A stretch of DNA of 64,000 bases from Pseudomonas sp. FP198 (GTDB taxonomy: Bacteria > Pseudomonadota > Gammaproteobacteria > Pseudomonadales > Pseudomonadaceae). Positions 42,501 through 57,500 of this stretch are shown here, piece after piece; position 1 is the first letter of the stretch, and each line of letters opens with the position of its first letter. Location: contig NZ_CP117452.1 in assembly GCF_030687895.1 (NCBI RefSeq), forward strand, positions 2,745,501-2,809,500, read 5' to 3'. Under the pieces are notes generated by a model. The model did not search any database, was not told the origin of the DNA, and was given only the letters and a program-made list of their open reading frames with translations. The position numbers and the translations under genes were made by a program.

Positions 42501-45500
42501 CACGCCAGGCGGCGCTGGGCGCCGGGCTCGACAAATCGACCCGCTGCACCACCCTCAACAAGATGTGCGGTTCAGGTATGGAAGCGGCGATCCTCGCCCA
42601 CGACATGCTCGTCGCCGGCAGCGCCGAAGTGGTGGTGGCTGGCGGTATGGAAAGCATGTCCAACGCGCCGTACCTGCTCGATCGTGCCCGCAGCGGCTTG
42701 CGCATGGGCCATGGCAAGGTGCTCGACCATATGTTCCTCGACGGCCTCGAAGACGCCTACGACAAGGGTCGCCTGATGGGCACATTTGCCGAAGACTGCG
42801 CCGAGACCAACGGCTACAGCCGTGAAGCCCAGGATGCCTTCGCCATCGCGTCCACCACCCGTGCCCAGCAAGCGATCAAGGACGGCAGCTTCGACGCCGA
42901 GATCGTGCCGGTGCAGGTCATGGTCGGCAAGGAACAGGTCACCATCCGTCACGACGAGCAGCCGCCCAAGGCGCGGATCGACAAGATCGCCACGCTCAAG
43001 CCGGCGTTCCGCGACGGTGGTACGGTAACGGCGGCCAACGCCAGCTCGATTTCCGATGGTGCCGCCGCCCTGGTGCTGATGCGCCAGAGCCAGGCGCAGC
43101 AGCGCGGTCTGAAACCGCTGGCGGTGATCCATGGCCATGCCGCGTTCGCCGACGCCCCGGGCCTGTTTCCCACGGCACCGATTGGTGCGGTGAAAAAACT
43201 ACTGAGCAAGACCGGCTGGTCGCTGGACGAGGTCGATCTGTTCGAAGTCAACGAAGCTTTCGCCGTAGTCGGGTTGGTGACCATGGACAAGCTGGAAATT
43301 CCCCACGACAAGGTCAACGTCCACGGTGGTGCCTGTGCCCTGGGACATCCAATCGGTGCGTCCGGCGCGCGAATCCTGGTGACCCTGCTCTCGGCCCTGC
43401 GCCAGAAAGGCCTCAAGCGCGGCGTCGCGGCGATCTGCATCGGCGGCGGCGAAGCCACCGCCATGGCCGTTGAATGCCTGTACTGAGGAATCACAATGCT
43501 TGCCACTGATGAACAGACCCAGATCCGCGACATGGCCCGGCAATTCGCCCAGGAACGCTTGAAGCCGTTCGCCGCCGAATGGGACCGTGAGCACCGCTTC
43601 CCCAAGGAGGCCATCGCTGAAATGGCCGAGCTGGGCTTTTTCGGCATGTTGGTGCCGGAGCAGTGGGGCGGCTGTGACACGGGTTACCTGGCCTATGCGA
43701 TGACCCTGGAGGAAATCGCCGCCGGCGACGGTGCCTGCTCGACGATCATGAGCGTGCACAACTCGGTGGGCTGCGTGCCGATCCTCAAGTTCGGCACCGA
43801 CGAGCAAAAGGCCCGTTTCCTCACGCCGCTGGCCAGTGGCGCGATGCTCGGCGCTTTTGCCCTGACCGAGCCCCAGGCTGGCTCCGACGCCAGCAGCCTG
43901 AAGACGCGGGCGCGGCTGGAGGGCGATCATTACGTGCTCAACGGTTGCAAACAGTTCATCACGTCCGGGCAGAACGCTGGCGTGGTCATTGTGTTTGCCG
44001 TCACCGACCCGAGCGCCGGCAAGCGTGGCATCAGTGCGTTCATTGTGCCCACCGATTCGCCGGGCTACAGCGTCGCACGGGTCGAGGACAAACTCGGCCA
44101 GCATGCTTCCGACACCTGCCAGATTCTCTTCGAGGACGTGAAGGTGCCGGTGGCCAATCGTCTCGGGGAGGAGGGCGATGGCTACAGGATCGCCCTGGCG
44201 AACCTCGAAGGCGGGCGAGTCGGCATCGCGGCGCAGTCGGTGGGCATGGCCCGCGCGGCGTTCGAAGCCGCTCGCGACTATGCCCGTGAACGCCAGAGCT
44301 TCGGCAAGCCGATCATCGAGCATCAGGCCGTGGCGTTCCGCCTGGCCGACATGGCGACCCAGATCGCCGTGGCGCGGCAGATGGTGCACTACGCCGCCGC
44401 GCTGCGCGATGCCGGCCAGCCGGCGCTCGTAGAGGCGTCCATGGCCAAGCTGTTCGCCTCGGAAATGGCCGAGAAGGTCTGCTCCATGGCCTTGCAAACC
44501 CTCGGTGGCTACGGTTACCTCAACGATTTCCCGCTGGAGCGCATTTACCGCGACGTGCGGGTCTGTCAGATCTACGAAGGCACCAGCGACATTCAGCGCA
44601 TGGTCATTTCGCGCAACCTTTGAACAGGAGTCCCGCATGAGCTACGAAACGATTTTATTGGAGATCAAGGACCGTGTCGGCCTGATCACGCTCAACCGTC
44701 CCCAGGCGCTGAACGCCCTGAATGCGCAGATTGTCAGCGAGCTGAACCAGGCGCTGGACCGCCTGGAGGCGGATCCGAAGATTGGTTGCATCGTCCTGAC
44801 CGGCTCGAAAAAAGCCTTTGCCGCCGGCGCCGATATCAAGGAGATGGCCGAACTGACCTATCCGCAGATCTACCTGGACGATCTGTTCAGCGACAGCGAC
44901 CGGCTTGCCAATCGCCGCAAGCCGATCATCGCGGCGGTGAACGGTTTTGCCTTGGGCGGCGGCTGCGAACTCGCCCTGATGTGCGACTTCATCCTGGCCG
45001 GTGACAACGCCAGGTTCGGCCAGCCGGAAATCAACCTCGGCGTGCTGCCGGGCATGGGCGGCACCCAGCGCCTGACCCGTGCGGTGGGCAAGGCCAAGGC
45101 CATGGAAATGTGCCTGACCGGGCGCTTCATCGACGCGGTGGAAGCCGAGCGTTGCGGCATCGTGGCGCGCATCGTTCCGGCTGATGAGCTGCTGGACGAA
45201 GCCCTGAAAACCGCGGCCTTGATCGCCTCCAAATCGGTGCCCATCAGCATGATGGTCAAGGAGAGCGTCAACCGCGCCTTCGAAGTCAGCCTGTCCGAAG
45301 GCGTGCGCTTCGAACGCCGGGTATTCCACGCGGCGTTCGCCACGCTGGATCAGAAAGAAGGCATGGCGGCGTTCGTGGCCAAACGCGCGGCGGAGTTTCA
45401 GGACAAGTAATGCGGCGTCACCACTGACGCCATCGCGAGCAAGCTCGCTCCCACAGGGTTTGGCGGCGTACACAGATGTTGCGTACCCCGCCGATCCACT

Positions 45501-48500
45501 GTGGGAGCGAGCTTGCTCGCGATGGGGCCAGAACATCCAGCATCACCGGGACAGACCCACCGCGTTCGCGAGCAAGCTCGCTCCCACACAAGCCCGCCCT
45601 CACAGCATTGCGATGCTGAACCGACCCTCGCCACAAGGATGATCCCAGGCTGATGCTCCCATATGAACCCTGTGGGAGCGAGCCTGCTCGCGAAGCTTTT
45701 GGCATCACACCAGGTAGTGCCTGAGCTCCCGGGCAATCACCATCCGCTGAATCTCGCTTGACCCTTCGTAGATCTGGGTGATCCGCGCGTCGCGGTAGTA
45801 GCGCTCCACCGGGTAATCCTCAAGATAGCCATAGCCGCCATGGATCTGAATCGCCGAGGAGCAGACCTTCTCGGCCATTTCCGAGGCGAACAGCTTGGCT
45901 TGCGATGCTTCCGACAGGCATGGCTTGCCGGCGCTGCGCAGCCGCGCGGCATGCAGGATCAGCAGGCGAGCGGCGTTCAGGCGGGTGTGCATGTCGGCCA
46001 GCAGATTGGCGATGCTCTGGTGTTCGATGATCGGTTTGTCGAACTGCACCCGATCCCGGGAATAGGCCAGCGCCGCTTCGAATGCCGCACGGGCGATGCC
46101 CAGGGCCTGGGCGGCAATGCCGATCCGCCCGCCTTCGAGGTTGGACAGGGCGATGGCCAGGCCTTTGCCCCGTGCGCCCAGCAGATTGGCTTCAGGAATG
46201 GCGCAATTGCTCAGCGTGACGGCACAGGTGTCCGACGCACGAATACCCATCTTGTGCTCGGTGCGGTCAACGATGAAACCGGGCGTGTCGGTGGGCACCA
46301 GGAACGCCGAAATGCCTTTTTTACCAAGCTCCGGATCCGTCACGGCAAACACGATCGCCAGCTTGGCGCGCTTGCCATTGCTGACGAACTGCTTCGCGCC
46401 GTTGATTACCCATTGCCCCTCTTTCAGTTCCGCCCGCGTACGCAGGTTGTGCGCCTCGGAGCCGGCCTGTGGTTCGGTCAGGCAGAAGCAGCCGATGGCC
46501 TGGCCGCTGGCGAGATCCGCCAGCCACGTCCGTTTCTGCTCATCGCTGCCGAAATTCAGTACCGGCCCGCAACCTACGGAGTTGTGGATGCTCATCAGTG
46601 CTCCGGTAGCACCGTCACCTGCCGAGATTTCCTCTACCGCCAGGGCATAGGCCACGTAGTCGACATAGGTACCGCCCCATTCCTCGGGCACCACCATGCC
46701 CAGCAGGCCCAGTTCGCCCATCTTCGCCACCAGCCCATCGTCGATCCAGCCGGCTTTTTCCCAGGCCTGGGCGTGGGGCGCGATTTCACCACGGGCGAAA
46801 TCACGGGCCATGTCGCGGATCATCACTTGTTCTTCGGTCAGCTCAAGGTCGTGCATGTTCAATTCCCGTGGTAGTCGAAGCCGTCGAAGAAACTCGCCAC
46901 ATGGTCGGCGTCCAGCGCCTCCAGGGTCGGTGGGTTCCAGCGCGGGTTCTTGTCTTTATCGATCAGCAGGGCACGTACGCCCTCGATCAGGTCGCCGCGC
47001 GCGAACCATTGCCGGTCCAGGTGCAGCTCCAGGGCAAAACAGTCTTCCAGGCTCAGGTGCCGGCCGCGTCGCAGCATTTCGAGGGTCACCGCCATCGCCA
47101 GGGGCGAGCGGGTTTCCAGCAGCTCGGCGGTCTTCAGCGCCCACTCGTGGCTGTTGGCGACCGTGACCTGGCGCAACTGCTCGACCATGCTCGGTACATT
47201 CGGCAGGGCGAAGAAATGGTCGATGGCCGGCCGCAGGTCGGCCAGGGGCGGGGCCGGCAACTGTTGGACCGCCATCTTCGCCAGCAGGCTTTGCAGGTCC
47301 TTGAGCGGTGAATCGCGCCAGTCGAGGCGGTCGAGACGTTCATCGAGCTGGGTGATTTTCTGGCTATCGAGATACCAGTCGGCCAGCCCGCAGTACAGCG
47401 CGTCGGCAGCGCGGATCTGCACCCCGCTGACGCCCAGGTAGATACCCAGTTCACCTGGAATGCGCGGCAGGAAATAGCTGCCGCCGACATCCGGGAAATA
47501 GCCAATGCCGACCTCGGGCATGCCCAGTCGGCTGCGCTCGGTCACCACCCGCAGGTCGGCGCCTTGCACCAGACCCATGCCGCCGCCCAGCACGAAACCG
47601 TCCATCAAGGCGAGGATCGGTTTGCGGTAATGGTGGATAGTCAGGTCGAGGGTGTATTCCTCGACGAAGAAGTCTTCGTGCAGCGTGTCGCCCTGCTTGT
47701 GGCTGTCGTACAGCGAGCGGATATCGCCGCCCGCACAAAACGCCTTGTCGCCGGCACCGCGCAAGACAACGGCGCGGATCTGCGAATCGGTGGCCCAGCT
47801 ATCGAGTTGCTGCTGCAAGCTGCGCACCATGCCCAGGGTCAGGGCATTCAGGCCGGCGGGGCGGTTCAGGGTCAGGTGACCGATGTGGTTGCGAACGTCG
47901 ACCAACACCTCGTAAGGCGCGGTTTCGATGCTGCTCGCAGCTTGGGATGAAACCTGAACTGTCATCGCTAACTCCCTGCTTTTATTGTTCTTTATAAATT
48001 TTCAAGCGCGTACCCGGTCGGGATCGTAACAGCGCAAATTTGCATTGCACAACCGGGATACGTGCAGGTCCTGTCTGCATATTTATAGCAGCCACAGGCT
48101 CAGCCGCGACCCGACAGCACCTCGGTGATGCTGCGACGCTTGGCATGCCGCTCGCTGGCGTGGATCAATTGTTCGAGATCCTCGGGAGTTACGTCGAAGA
48201 ATGCTTCCATTTCCTCAAGCGCAAGTTTCAAGTCTTCGGCGGTGATCGCCTGGCGATCGACGGGGGGATGGTCGGCGGGAATCACCGCTACCGGCTCGCT
48301 GGCACGCCTGGGATAGCGCACCCGCGTAAGGTTGTTGTAGGCCAATGCGAAGACGAGCAGGCCGGTGCCGGCCAGCATGGCGGCGCCAAGCGCCTGCCAG
48401 TCGAGGGCGACGATGGATGCGTCCGCCAGCACCAGCGTTGCCGCCAGTGCACCGGCCGGTGGATGCAGGCAACGCAGCCAACACATCAGCACCAACGCCA

Positions 48501-51500
48501 TGCCGGCCGCCAGGCATGCGCTACGCAGCGTGCGGCCGAGCACATGGGCGACCAGCAACGCCACGACCGATGCGCACAGATAACCACCGAAGATCGACCA
48601 GGGTTGGGCCAGGGCCCCGGATGACACGGCAAACAACAGCACGGCCGAGGCACCGAGCGGGCCGATCAGGTGTTGTGCCACTTCAAGACCGAATACCTGG
48701 CCACAGAGCCAGACACTGAACAGGGTGCCAAGGGCCATGCCGATGGCGGCGCGACTCCATTCGGTGGGGCGGGTATTGATAGCAGCGGGGAACCAGCGAG
48801 CAAGCATCAAGCAAACATCCAAAAAACGAACAAAAAAAGGGGCTTACGGGAGAATCCCTGAAAGCCCTTTAAGTGTTCCAACAATTGGGGGAGGAACAGT
48901 ACACAGTGTGCCGCTCGTCAACCTCGCTTACAAATTCATATTAATGCTGGTTGAGTGCATTTATTTTGAAGCTACGCCTTCAAGCACTTCTGGCTCGCGG
49001 CCACGACTGCTGCGCGATGGGTAATTCGCAGGATTGCCCCCGGCCCATCGGGAAATAGCTGAAGCCTTTGTCGGCCATGCGATCCGGGTCATAGAGGTTG
49101 CGCCCGTCAAAAATCACCGGTGCCTTGAGGCGTTGCTGGAGCAGCTGGAAATCCGGCGCCTTGAACGACTGCCATTCGGTGCAGATGATCAACGCGTCGG
49201 ACCCGGCCAGCACCGATTCCGGCGTGCCCATGAGCATCAGTTTCGCTTCATTGGGATAGAGCAGTTGGGTCTGTTGCATGGCCTCCGGATCAAACGCCCG
49301 GACGCTGGCCCCGGCGGACCACAGTGCTTCCAGCAGGGTGCGACTGGGCGCGTCGCGCATGTCGTCGGTGTTGGGCTTGAAGGCCAGGCCCCACAGCGCA
49401 AAGGTCTTGCCCCGCAGGTCACCCTGGTAGAAGGCCTGGATGCGTTCGAACAACTTGTGTTTTTGCCGCTGGTTGATGGTTTCCACCGCTTGCAGCAGAT
49501 CGCTGGAGCAACGCGCCTGTTCGGCCGTGTGGATCAAGGCGCGCATGTCCTTGGGGAAACATGAACCGCCGTAGCCGCAGCCTGGGTAGATGAAGTGATA
49601 GCCGATGCGCGAGTCGGCGCCGATACCCTGGCGCACCGACTCGATATCTGCGCCCAGGTGTTCGGCCAGTTCGGCGATCTGGTTGATGAAGCTGATCTTG
49701 GTCGCCAGCATGCCGTTGGCGGCGTATTTGGTTAGCTCCGCGCTGCGCACGTCCATGAACAGGATCCGGTCGTGGTTGCGGTTGAACGGCGCATACAGGT
49801 CGCGCATGGTTTCGCGTACTTCCTCACGCTCGCAGCCGATCACGATGCGATCCGGGCGGCGGCAATCGGCGACCGCCGAGCCTTCCTTGAGAAATTCCGG
49901 ATTGGAGACAATATCGAACTGCAGCAGGCGACCGGCCTTGAGCAGGCATCGATCGATGTGCGCCCGCAGGATGTCGCCGGTGCCCACCGGCACGGTGGAT
50001 TTCTCCACGACAACAATGGGCTGTTCGCGATGGCGGGCGACCGCGTCACCCACGGCGAGGACCTGGCGCAAATCCGCCGAGCCGTCCTCCCTGGAGGGGG
50101 TTCCCACGGCAATGAACAGGACCTGCCCATGCTGCACCGCAACCTGTTCATCACAGGTAAAGCGCAAACGCCCGGCTTCCAGGCCCTCGCGCACCAGCGT
50201 CGCCAGGCCCGGTTCGTAAATGCTCACCTGGCCCTGACGCAAGAGCTCGATCTTCTGCTCATCGATGTCCATGCACACCACGTCATGACCGACCTCAGCC
50301 AACACGACGGCTTGCACCAATCCAACGTAACCACTGCCGAACACACTGATTTTCATGGCGGACTCCCTGGACCATCCCGAGCGGGCGCCGGCAGCGGTTC
50401 GCCGCGGCGTGCTCAGCCGAGAATAAGTCCGGGATGTTGCAGTTCACTGACAGTTCGCCGGGGCCTCGCTTACCACCAACCGGTACGGCGCCGGCAATTG
50501 CCCCACGTAGTCGTCCACCACCTCCCGCGTCAGGCTGACGATGTCTTCGACCCGCTCCATGCCCGCGCCGGTCCGCCAGCTGGCCACGATATCCATGACC
50601 GACGGCAGCGGCACGCCGTCCACCAGCGTCAAGCTGCCCTGGTGCAATTCGCCTACCACCAGCGCTGCCGGCATGGCGCCGATACCAAAGCCGTCACGCA
50701 CCAGTCGGGTGATCGCCGAGGCGGAGTTCACGCAATTGATCCGTGGCGAGACGATGTTGGCCGAGTGCAACATGTTCAGCAGATCCTGATGGGGCCGGGA
50801 GTTGCGCGAGAAGGTCACGATGCGCTCCTGGGACAGTTCGTCCAGCGATGCGTAGTGGCGGTCATAGGATGAACCGCTGCGCACCACCCAGTGCATCGGA
50901 TAACGCGTCAGGAGCGCATTGCGCACGCTGTCGAGGCGCAGGATGTCGGTCTGGAAAATGATGTCCTGGTAGCCTTTCTCCAGTTGCGTGCACAGGTTGC
51001 TCGCGGTGTCGGCCGACAATTCGATTTCCAGCGCCGGGTAGCATTCCATCAGGCGCGTGACCAACGGGCTGAGCCAGGTATGGATCACCGTGTCCATCGC
51101 GCCGATGCGAATCCGCCCGCGTACCTGGCGCGGGTCCTTGATCACGGCTTTCATGCTGTGCATGGTGTCCATGATGCGCTCGGCATATTCCAGCACCCGC
51201 TGGCCCTCGGAGGTCAGCGATACGCCCTTGGAGTCACGCACGAACAGACGCACGCCCAACTCGTCTTCCAGGGCCGCGATCCGGCTGGAAATCGACGCCT
51301 GGGTGGTGAACAGCTTTTCCGCCGTGAGGCGAAAGCTCTTCAGGCGGGCGACCCAGACGAAGGTTTCCAGAAACTTGATATTCATGGGGGGGCGGCTCCT
51401 GAAACGGGCGGGGCAAGGTGTTGGATTGTCCGCGAGCACCGGTGATCAACCGGTCCTGCAATCCGTGGACGAGAGATATTGGACCACGTCTTCAAGCGCC

Positions 51501-54500
51501 CTTGAATCCGGCACGTCGCCGAGGACCGCAGCGGCGTTGCACCATGGATACTCCAGACCCGACACCCAGGCCATGACTTCCGTAAGCTCGGCTGCCGGCA
51601 GGGTTTTCATGTGTTCGATGGTTATCGTGAGTCCTTCGGACAGCCCGGCCCCGGCGCTGAATCGCCAGTCGTAGCGGCCACAACCGACCCTGACCTCACC
51701 GCTGTGTTTGTCCGACATCGCGACCAACCATTTGCAGTCGTAGGTGCGGACGTTGGCGTGAGGAGGGTCGCCCAGGCAAAACGTGTAGACGTTTTCGAAC
51801 GCCTGGTTGAACCGGCTTACCAGCACTTCACCGATCGCGCCACGACCTTCGACTTGCTCCGGGAAGGCAATGGAGCCGGTGCGGACCACCATGTCCAGGA
51901 CTGCGTCCGGGATGAAGGCCTGGTCCAGCAGGTGAGGGCGGTTGCCGTCCTTGGCGCGGATGTAATGTTCGATTGATCGCTGCGGGCTGTTCATCAGATC
52001 TCCATTTCAGGTCGGGTATCACAACGCGCTGTTCAAAACGTCGGTCACCAGCATACAACCCGGCGCGTGAGTGATGCACAGCGGCGGTCGCGAAGCCTGC
52101 ACCACCGATTGCGGCGTCACGCCACAGGCCCAGAACACCGGGATCTCGTCGGCTTCCACCGGCACCGCGTCGCCATAGTCCGGCGTGTCCAGGGAATCAA
52201 TGCCGATCAGCGACGGATCACCGATGTGGACCGGGGCGCCATGGACGCTGGGCATGCGTCCGGTGATCTGGATCGCCTGGATCGCCGCCGCGGCCTTCAT
52301 CGGGCGCATGCTCACGACCATTTTGCCAGACAGGCGCGCGGTGGGGCGCGTGTCGATGTTGGTGCGGAACATGGCGACGTTGCGCCCCAGGTCGATGTGC
52401 CTCAGGCGTATACCGGCCTCCAGCAGGGGTTGCTCGAACGAGAACGAGCAGCCGAGGGCGAAGGTCACCATGTCGTCCTGCCACAGGTGTTCGATGTCCA
52501 TCGGCTCTTCGCTCAACTCGCCGTGACGAAAGACCCGATAGCGCGGTACTTCGTGGCGGATATCGATGGGCGCGCCGAGGTTGCGCAGGAACGGATCCCC
52601 AGGTTCGCTCACGTCCAGCACCGGACACGCCTGACGGTTGAGGGTGCAGTAGCGCAGGAATTCGTCGGCCCAGTCTCCCGGCAGGATCACGATGTTGGCT
52701 TGCACCCGGCCCTGGCCCAGGCCGCTGGTGTGGCCGTGGTAGCGACCGGCCGCGATGTTCTGGCGCAGGGCCTGGGGCGAACACTGCTGCAGTTGTTCGA
52801 ATGTCAGGGCGGACGGCGGCATCGTGATATCTCCATGGGTTTTTTGTTAGAGCCCCTTTGTAGAAGGCCCGGACGACGGCGTCCAACAAGGAAAACTTTT
52901 ACCCCCTGACAACAAAAAGTTATCCGACGATCGAGGGAGCGAAGTCAGATCAGCTGCGACCCGGCATGCATCAGATTTTCTTATGCCCGAGCCGGCTTTT
53001 TTCCCGTTTGACGCTGTCCGGCGCCGGTGGGAAGAATCCGCCCCGACGTCAATGTTGTTCGTTTGAGCGATTGATATCCCGTGGCGAGGGAGTTTGAAGA
53101 AACAGCAGAGGACGTCGTTCCAAGACACTGCCCCAAACAATAAGCGAGGCGCGCCAGCCGTCCCCGACGGGAACACTCGCGCCCATAAAAAAGGAGCACG
53201 CCATGCACCGTTTCATCGCGAATCACCTCAACCGTAAACCCGTGGGCACCTTGCTCGGCCTCGGTCTGATGAGCGCGTCGAGTGCTCACGCCGATTTCAT
53301 CAGCGACAGCAAGGCCAGCCTGGAGGCCCGCAACTTCTACTTCAACCGCGATTTTCGCCAGGAGGGCGCGCGGGACAAGGCCGAGGAGTGGGCGCAAGGC
53401 TTTCTGTTGCGCCTGGAGTCGGGCTACACCGCCGGGACCTTGGGTTTCGGGCTGGATGCGTTGGCCATGGCCGGTTTCAAACTGGATTCGGGCGGCGGCA
53501 CGGCCGGCACCAATCTGTTGCCGGCGGACTCGTCCGGGGGTTCCCAGGACCGCTACGGCGAACTTGGCCTGACCGCAAAGGCACGCTTGTCCAACAGCAC
53601 TCTGAAAGTGGGAACCCTGCAAATCAAGGACCCGGTGGTCAATTCCAACGATACGCGCCTGCTGCCGGGAACCTTCAAGGGCGGGCTGTTGAGCGTGCAG
53701 GAAATCGACCGTGTGAAGCTGACCGCCGGGCAGCTTACACAGATCAATTTCGTCGACTCCACCCACTATCAGGACATGACGGCCAACCGCATCGGTGGTA
53801 CCAGCGACCGCTTCCAGTTCGCCGGAGCGGACTACCAGTTCCTGCCGAATCTCACGGCGCAATACCGCTACGGCAATCTGCAGCACATCTACCAACAGAA
53901 CTACCTGGGCGTGGTCCATAGCCTGGACCTGGGCGCGGGCCAATCATTGAAAAGCGATGTGCGTTATTCCCGCAGCACCGAGGACGGCAGTTTCCGCGCT
54001 ATCGACAACCAGGCGTTCGGCGCGATGTTCACCTATAGCCTCGGTGGGCACGCGCTGGGCCTGGGTTACCAACGCATGAGCGGCGACGACCCGTTTCCCT
54101 ACATCTCGCGTAGCGATCCGTACCTGGTCAATTTCGTCCAGATCGGCGATTTCGCCAATGTCGACGAGCGCTCCTGGCAGGCCCGTTACGACTACAACTT
54201 TGCCGGCCTCGGCGTGCCGGGGCTGACGTTCATGACCCGCTACATCAGTGGTGACAACGTACAACGCAGCGCGCCGGGTGAAGGCAAGGAATGGGAGCGC
54301 AACAGCGATATCGCCTACGTGATCCAGGACGGCACGTTGAAGGGGCTGGGGCTGAAATGGCGCAATGCCTCGGTGCGCTCAAACTTCGGCAATGACCTGG
54401 ACGAAAATCGCCTGATCGTCAGTTACACGATGGCGCTGTGGTGACGGCGCGCCGGGAAGCCGTCAGGCCTTGACCCAGCGCTGGCGGCTCCAGCTGCTCA

Positions 54501-57500
54501 GGGTATCGACAATGAACACCAGCAACAGCATGGCCAGGATCACCGTGCTGCCTTGGGCTTCCTGGAACAGGCTGAGGCTGACATAGAGCATCTGGCCCAG
54601 GCCACCGGCGCCGACGAAGCCCAGCACGCTGGCCATGCGGATGTTGTTCTCCCAGCGGTAGAGGGTGTAGGCCAGCAGCTGCGGCATCAGGTTGGGCAGG
54701 GTGCCGTAGCAGAAAGCCGCGAGCGCGCTGCCACCTTGCAGACGGATCGCATCGGCGGGTTGCGTCGGGGTGTTCTCCAGCGCCTCGGCGAACAGCCGGC
54801 CGAGCACGCCGATGGTATGCAGGGTCAGCGCCAGCGTGCCGGCATTGGGGCCGAGCCCGGCGGCAAACACCATCAGCGCCGCCCACACCAGTTCCGGAAC
54901 CGCGCGCAACGCGTTCAACACCAGGCGCGAGGCGCTTTGCAACGGCCAGCCAAGGCGCCCGGCGGCCGGCAGTGCCAGTGCCAGCCCCAGCACCGCCGCG
55001 AGCAATGTGCCGATGGCGGACATGGCGATGGTTTCCAGCGCGCCGTGGCCGATCGCCTTGAGGTACGCCGGGCTCAGGTCCGGACTGAGGAAGCGTTGCG
55101 CATAAGCGGTCATCTGCTTGAGGCTCGTACTGTCCCCCAACGCGCCCAGGTCGATGCCCAGATAGCCGAACGAAGCGACGACCGCCGCACAAATGCCCAG
55201 CAGCAACAGCACGTTGAACAGCCTATTCATGCCAGTCTCCAGCGCAGCAGGCGGCTGAGCTGATCGGCGAACATCACCAGCACCAGGAAGGTCAGCAGCA
55301 GGCTGGCCACTTCACCGCCGGCGAACATGCGCAACGACAGGTCCATCTGCTGGCCCAGGCCACCCGCGCCGACAAAACCCATCACCACTGACGCGCGGAT
55401 GGCGCATTCCCAGCGGTACACGGTGTACGACAGCAGCTCGGCGGCGACGTTGGGCAGGATCCCGTAGCAGAACGCCGCGAGCCGGCCGCTGCCGGCCTGC
55501 ATCAACGCGTGTGCCGGGCGCTGGTCGACCGATTCGAAGATTTCCGCGTAGACCTTGCCCAGCATCCCGCTGTAAGTGATGGCGATGGCCAGCACCCCGG
55601 CCGTCGGGCCCAGGCCGACAGCGCGCACGAAGAGCAAGGCCCAGACGATTTCCGGCACGCTGCGCAGGAAGATCAACAGGCCGCGTATCGGCCAACGCAA
55701 CCATTGGCCGAGATTGCCAGGCCTGCCGGAGCGGTAGGCGGCCGACAAGGACAATGCGCGGCTGGCCAGCAGGCTCGCGGGGACCGCCACCAGCAGCGCC
55801 AGGGCCATGCCGGCGGTGGCAATCGCCAGTGTCTGCAGGGTGGCTTGCAGCAGCAGGTCGACAAACGTTTCGTCATGGGCCGGTGGCCAGAACGCCGCGA
55901 CGAACCGACCCATCTCACTCTGGCTGTCGCTGGCCAGCAGCACGCCGAGGTCGACCTCGCTGAAACGAATGCCCGGCCACAGCAGGGCCAGGGCCAACAG
56001 GGTCAGGAGCAGGCGAGGGCGGGTGGCGGGGTCCCGGGCGTCACGCTTCAGCATCGCGGAATCTGCACGCTCGTAGGCGGTGGAGGACTCGACATGGATT
56101 CCAACTGCTCGTTGGCATAAAGCGTGTCGAGCAGTTGGCGGTCGACCGCTTCGGTCGGCAAGTCGAAGAGAATCTGCCCGTCACGCAGACCGATGATCCG
56201 GGAAAAATGCGCCAGCGCCAGCTCCACCGCGTGCAGGCTGGTGACCAGGGTCACGCGGTGCTCCCGGGCATGTTGGCAGAGCACCGCAAGCGTGTGCTCG
56301 GCCAACACCGGGTCCATCGCCGATACCGGCTCGTCCGCAAGCAATACCTCGGGCGCCTGGTACAACACGCGGGCAATGCCGACGCGTTGCAGCTGCCCAC
56401 CGGACAACTGCTGGCATTGCGCGAACAGCTTGTCGCCCAGGTCCAGCCGGGCCAACGCCGCCCGAGCCCCGGGAATGTCCAGCGGGTGCAGCAGGTTCAG
56501 CAGGCTCTTGCCCAGGCCCCACTGGCCGAGCTTGCCGGCCAGCACCGCCGTGACTACACGTAGGCGCGGCGGCAGGGGAGGCGCCTGGTGGACCAGGCCG
56601 ATGCGCGCGCGCAGACGCTGCCGTCGGCGCGCGGACAATTGCCAGACGGGCTCGCCCAGTACCTGCACCTCGCCAGTGCCCGGCCGCAGTGCCGTAGCGA
56701 GCACATTGAGCAGGCTCGACTTGCCCGCGCCGGACGGACCGATGATGGCGACCTGTTCCCCCGCGCCAATGTGCAGGTCCACGCCACGCAGCGCCTGGGC
56801 GCCATTGGCATGGATGACGCTGGCTCGGGTCAGACGCAGTGTCATTTCAGCAGTTCGGCGGCGCGTGCGGCTTCTTCGATGCCTTTGTAGTTCTCGGGCT
56901 TGGTCTCGATGAAGCGACTGGCGGCCTGCAGGTCAAGGATTTCCTTGTCCTTCGGGTTCGCCGGATCGAGCTCCAGGAACGCCGCCTTGATCTTGGCAGC
57001 CAGCGCGGGGTCAAGCGTGCCGCGCACGGTCCAGTTGTAATCGAAGTAGGCCGGGGTAGTAGCGAACACCTTGACCTTGCTGGTGTCGACCTTGCCGGCC
57101 GCCACCAGTTTGTCCCAGACGCTGGCGTTGAGCACGCCGGCATCGACCTTGCCCGCCTGGACCCAGGCGGCCGTCGCATCATGGGCGCCCGAGTAGCCGA
57201 CGCGGCTGAAATAGGTTTCCGGCTTGATGCCGTCCTTGAGCATGAAATAACGCGGCATCAGGCTGCCGGACGTGGAAGAGATCGAACCGAAGGCAAAGCT
57301 TTTGCCCTTGAGGTCGGCCAGGGATTTGACCGCAGGGTCGGCGGTGATGAATTTACTGGTGAACTGGGCATCCTGTTCGCGCTGCACCAGCGGAATGGCG
57401 TTACCGGTCTTCAGGCGGGCCTGCACGAAGGTGAAACCGCCCAGCCAGGCCAGGTCGATCCGGTCGGTGGCCAGCGCCTCGACCACGGCGGGGTAATCGC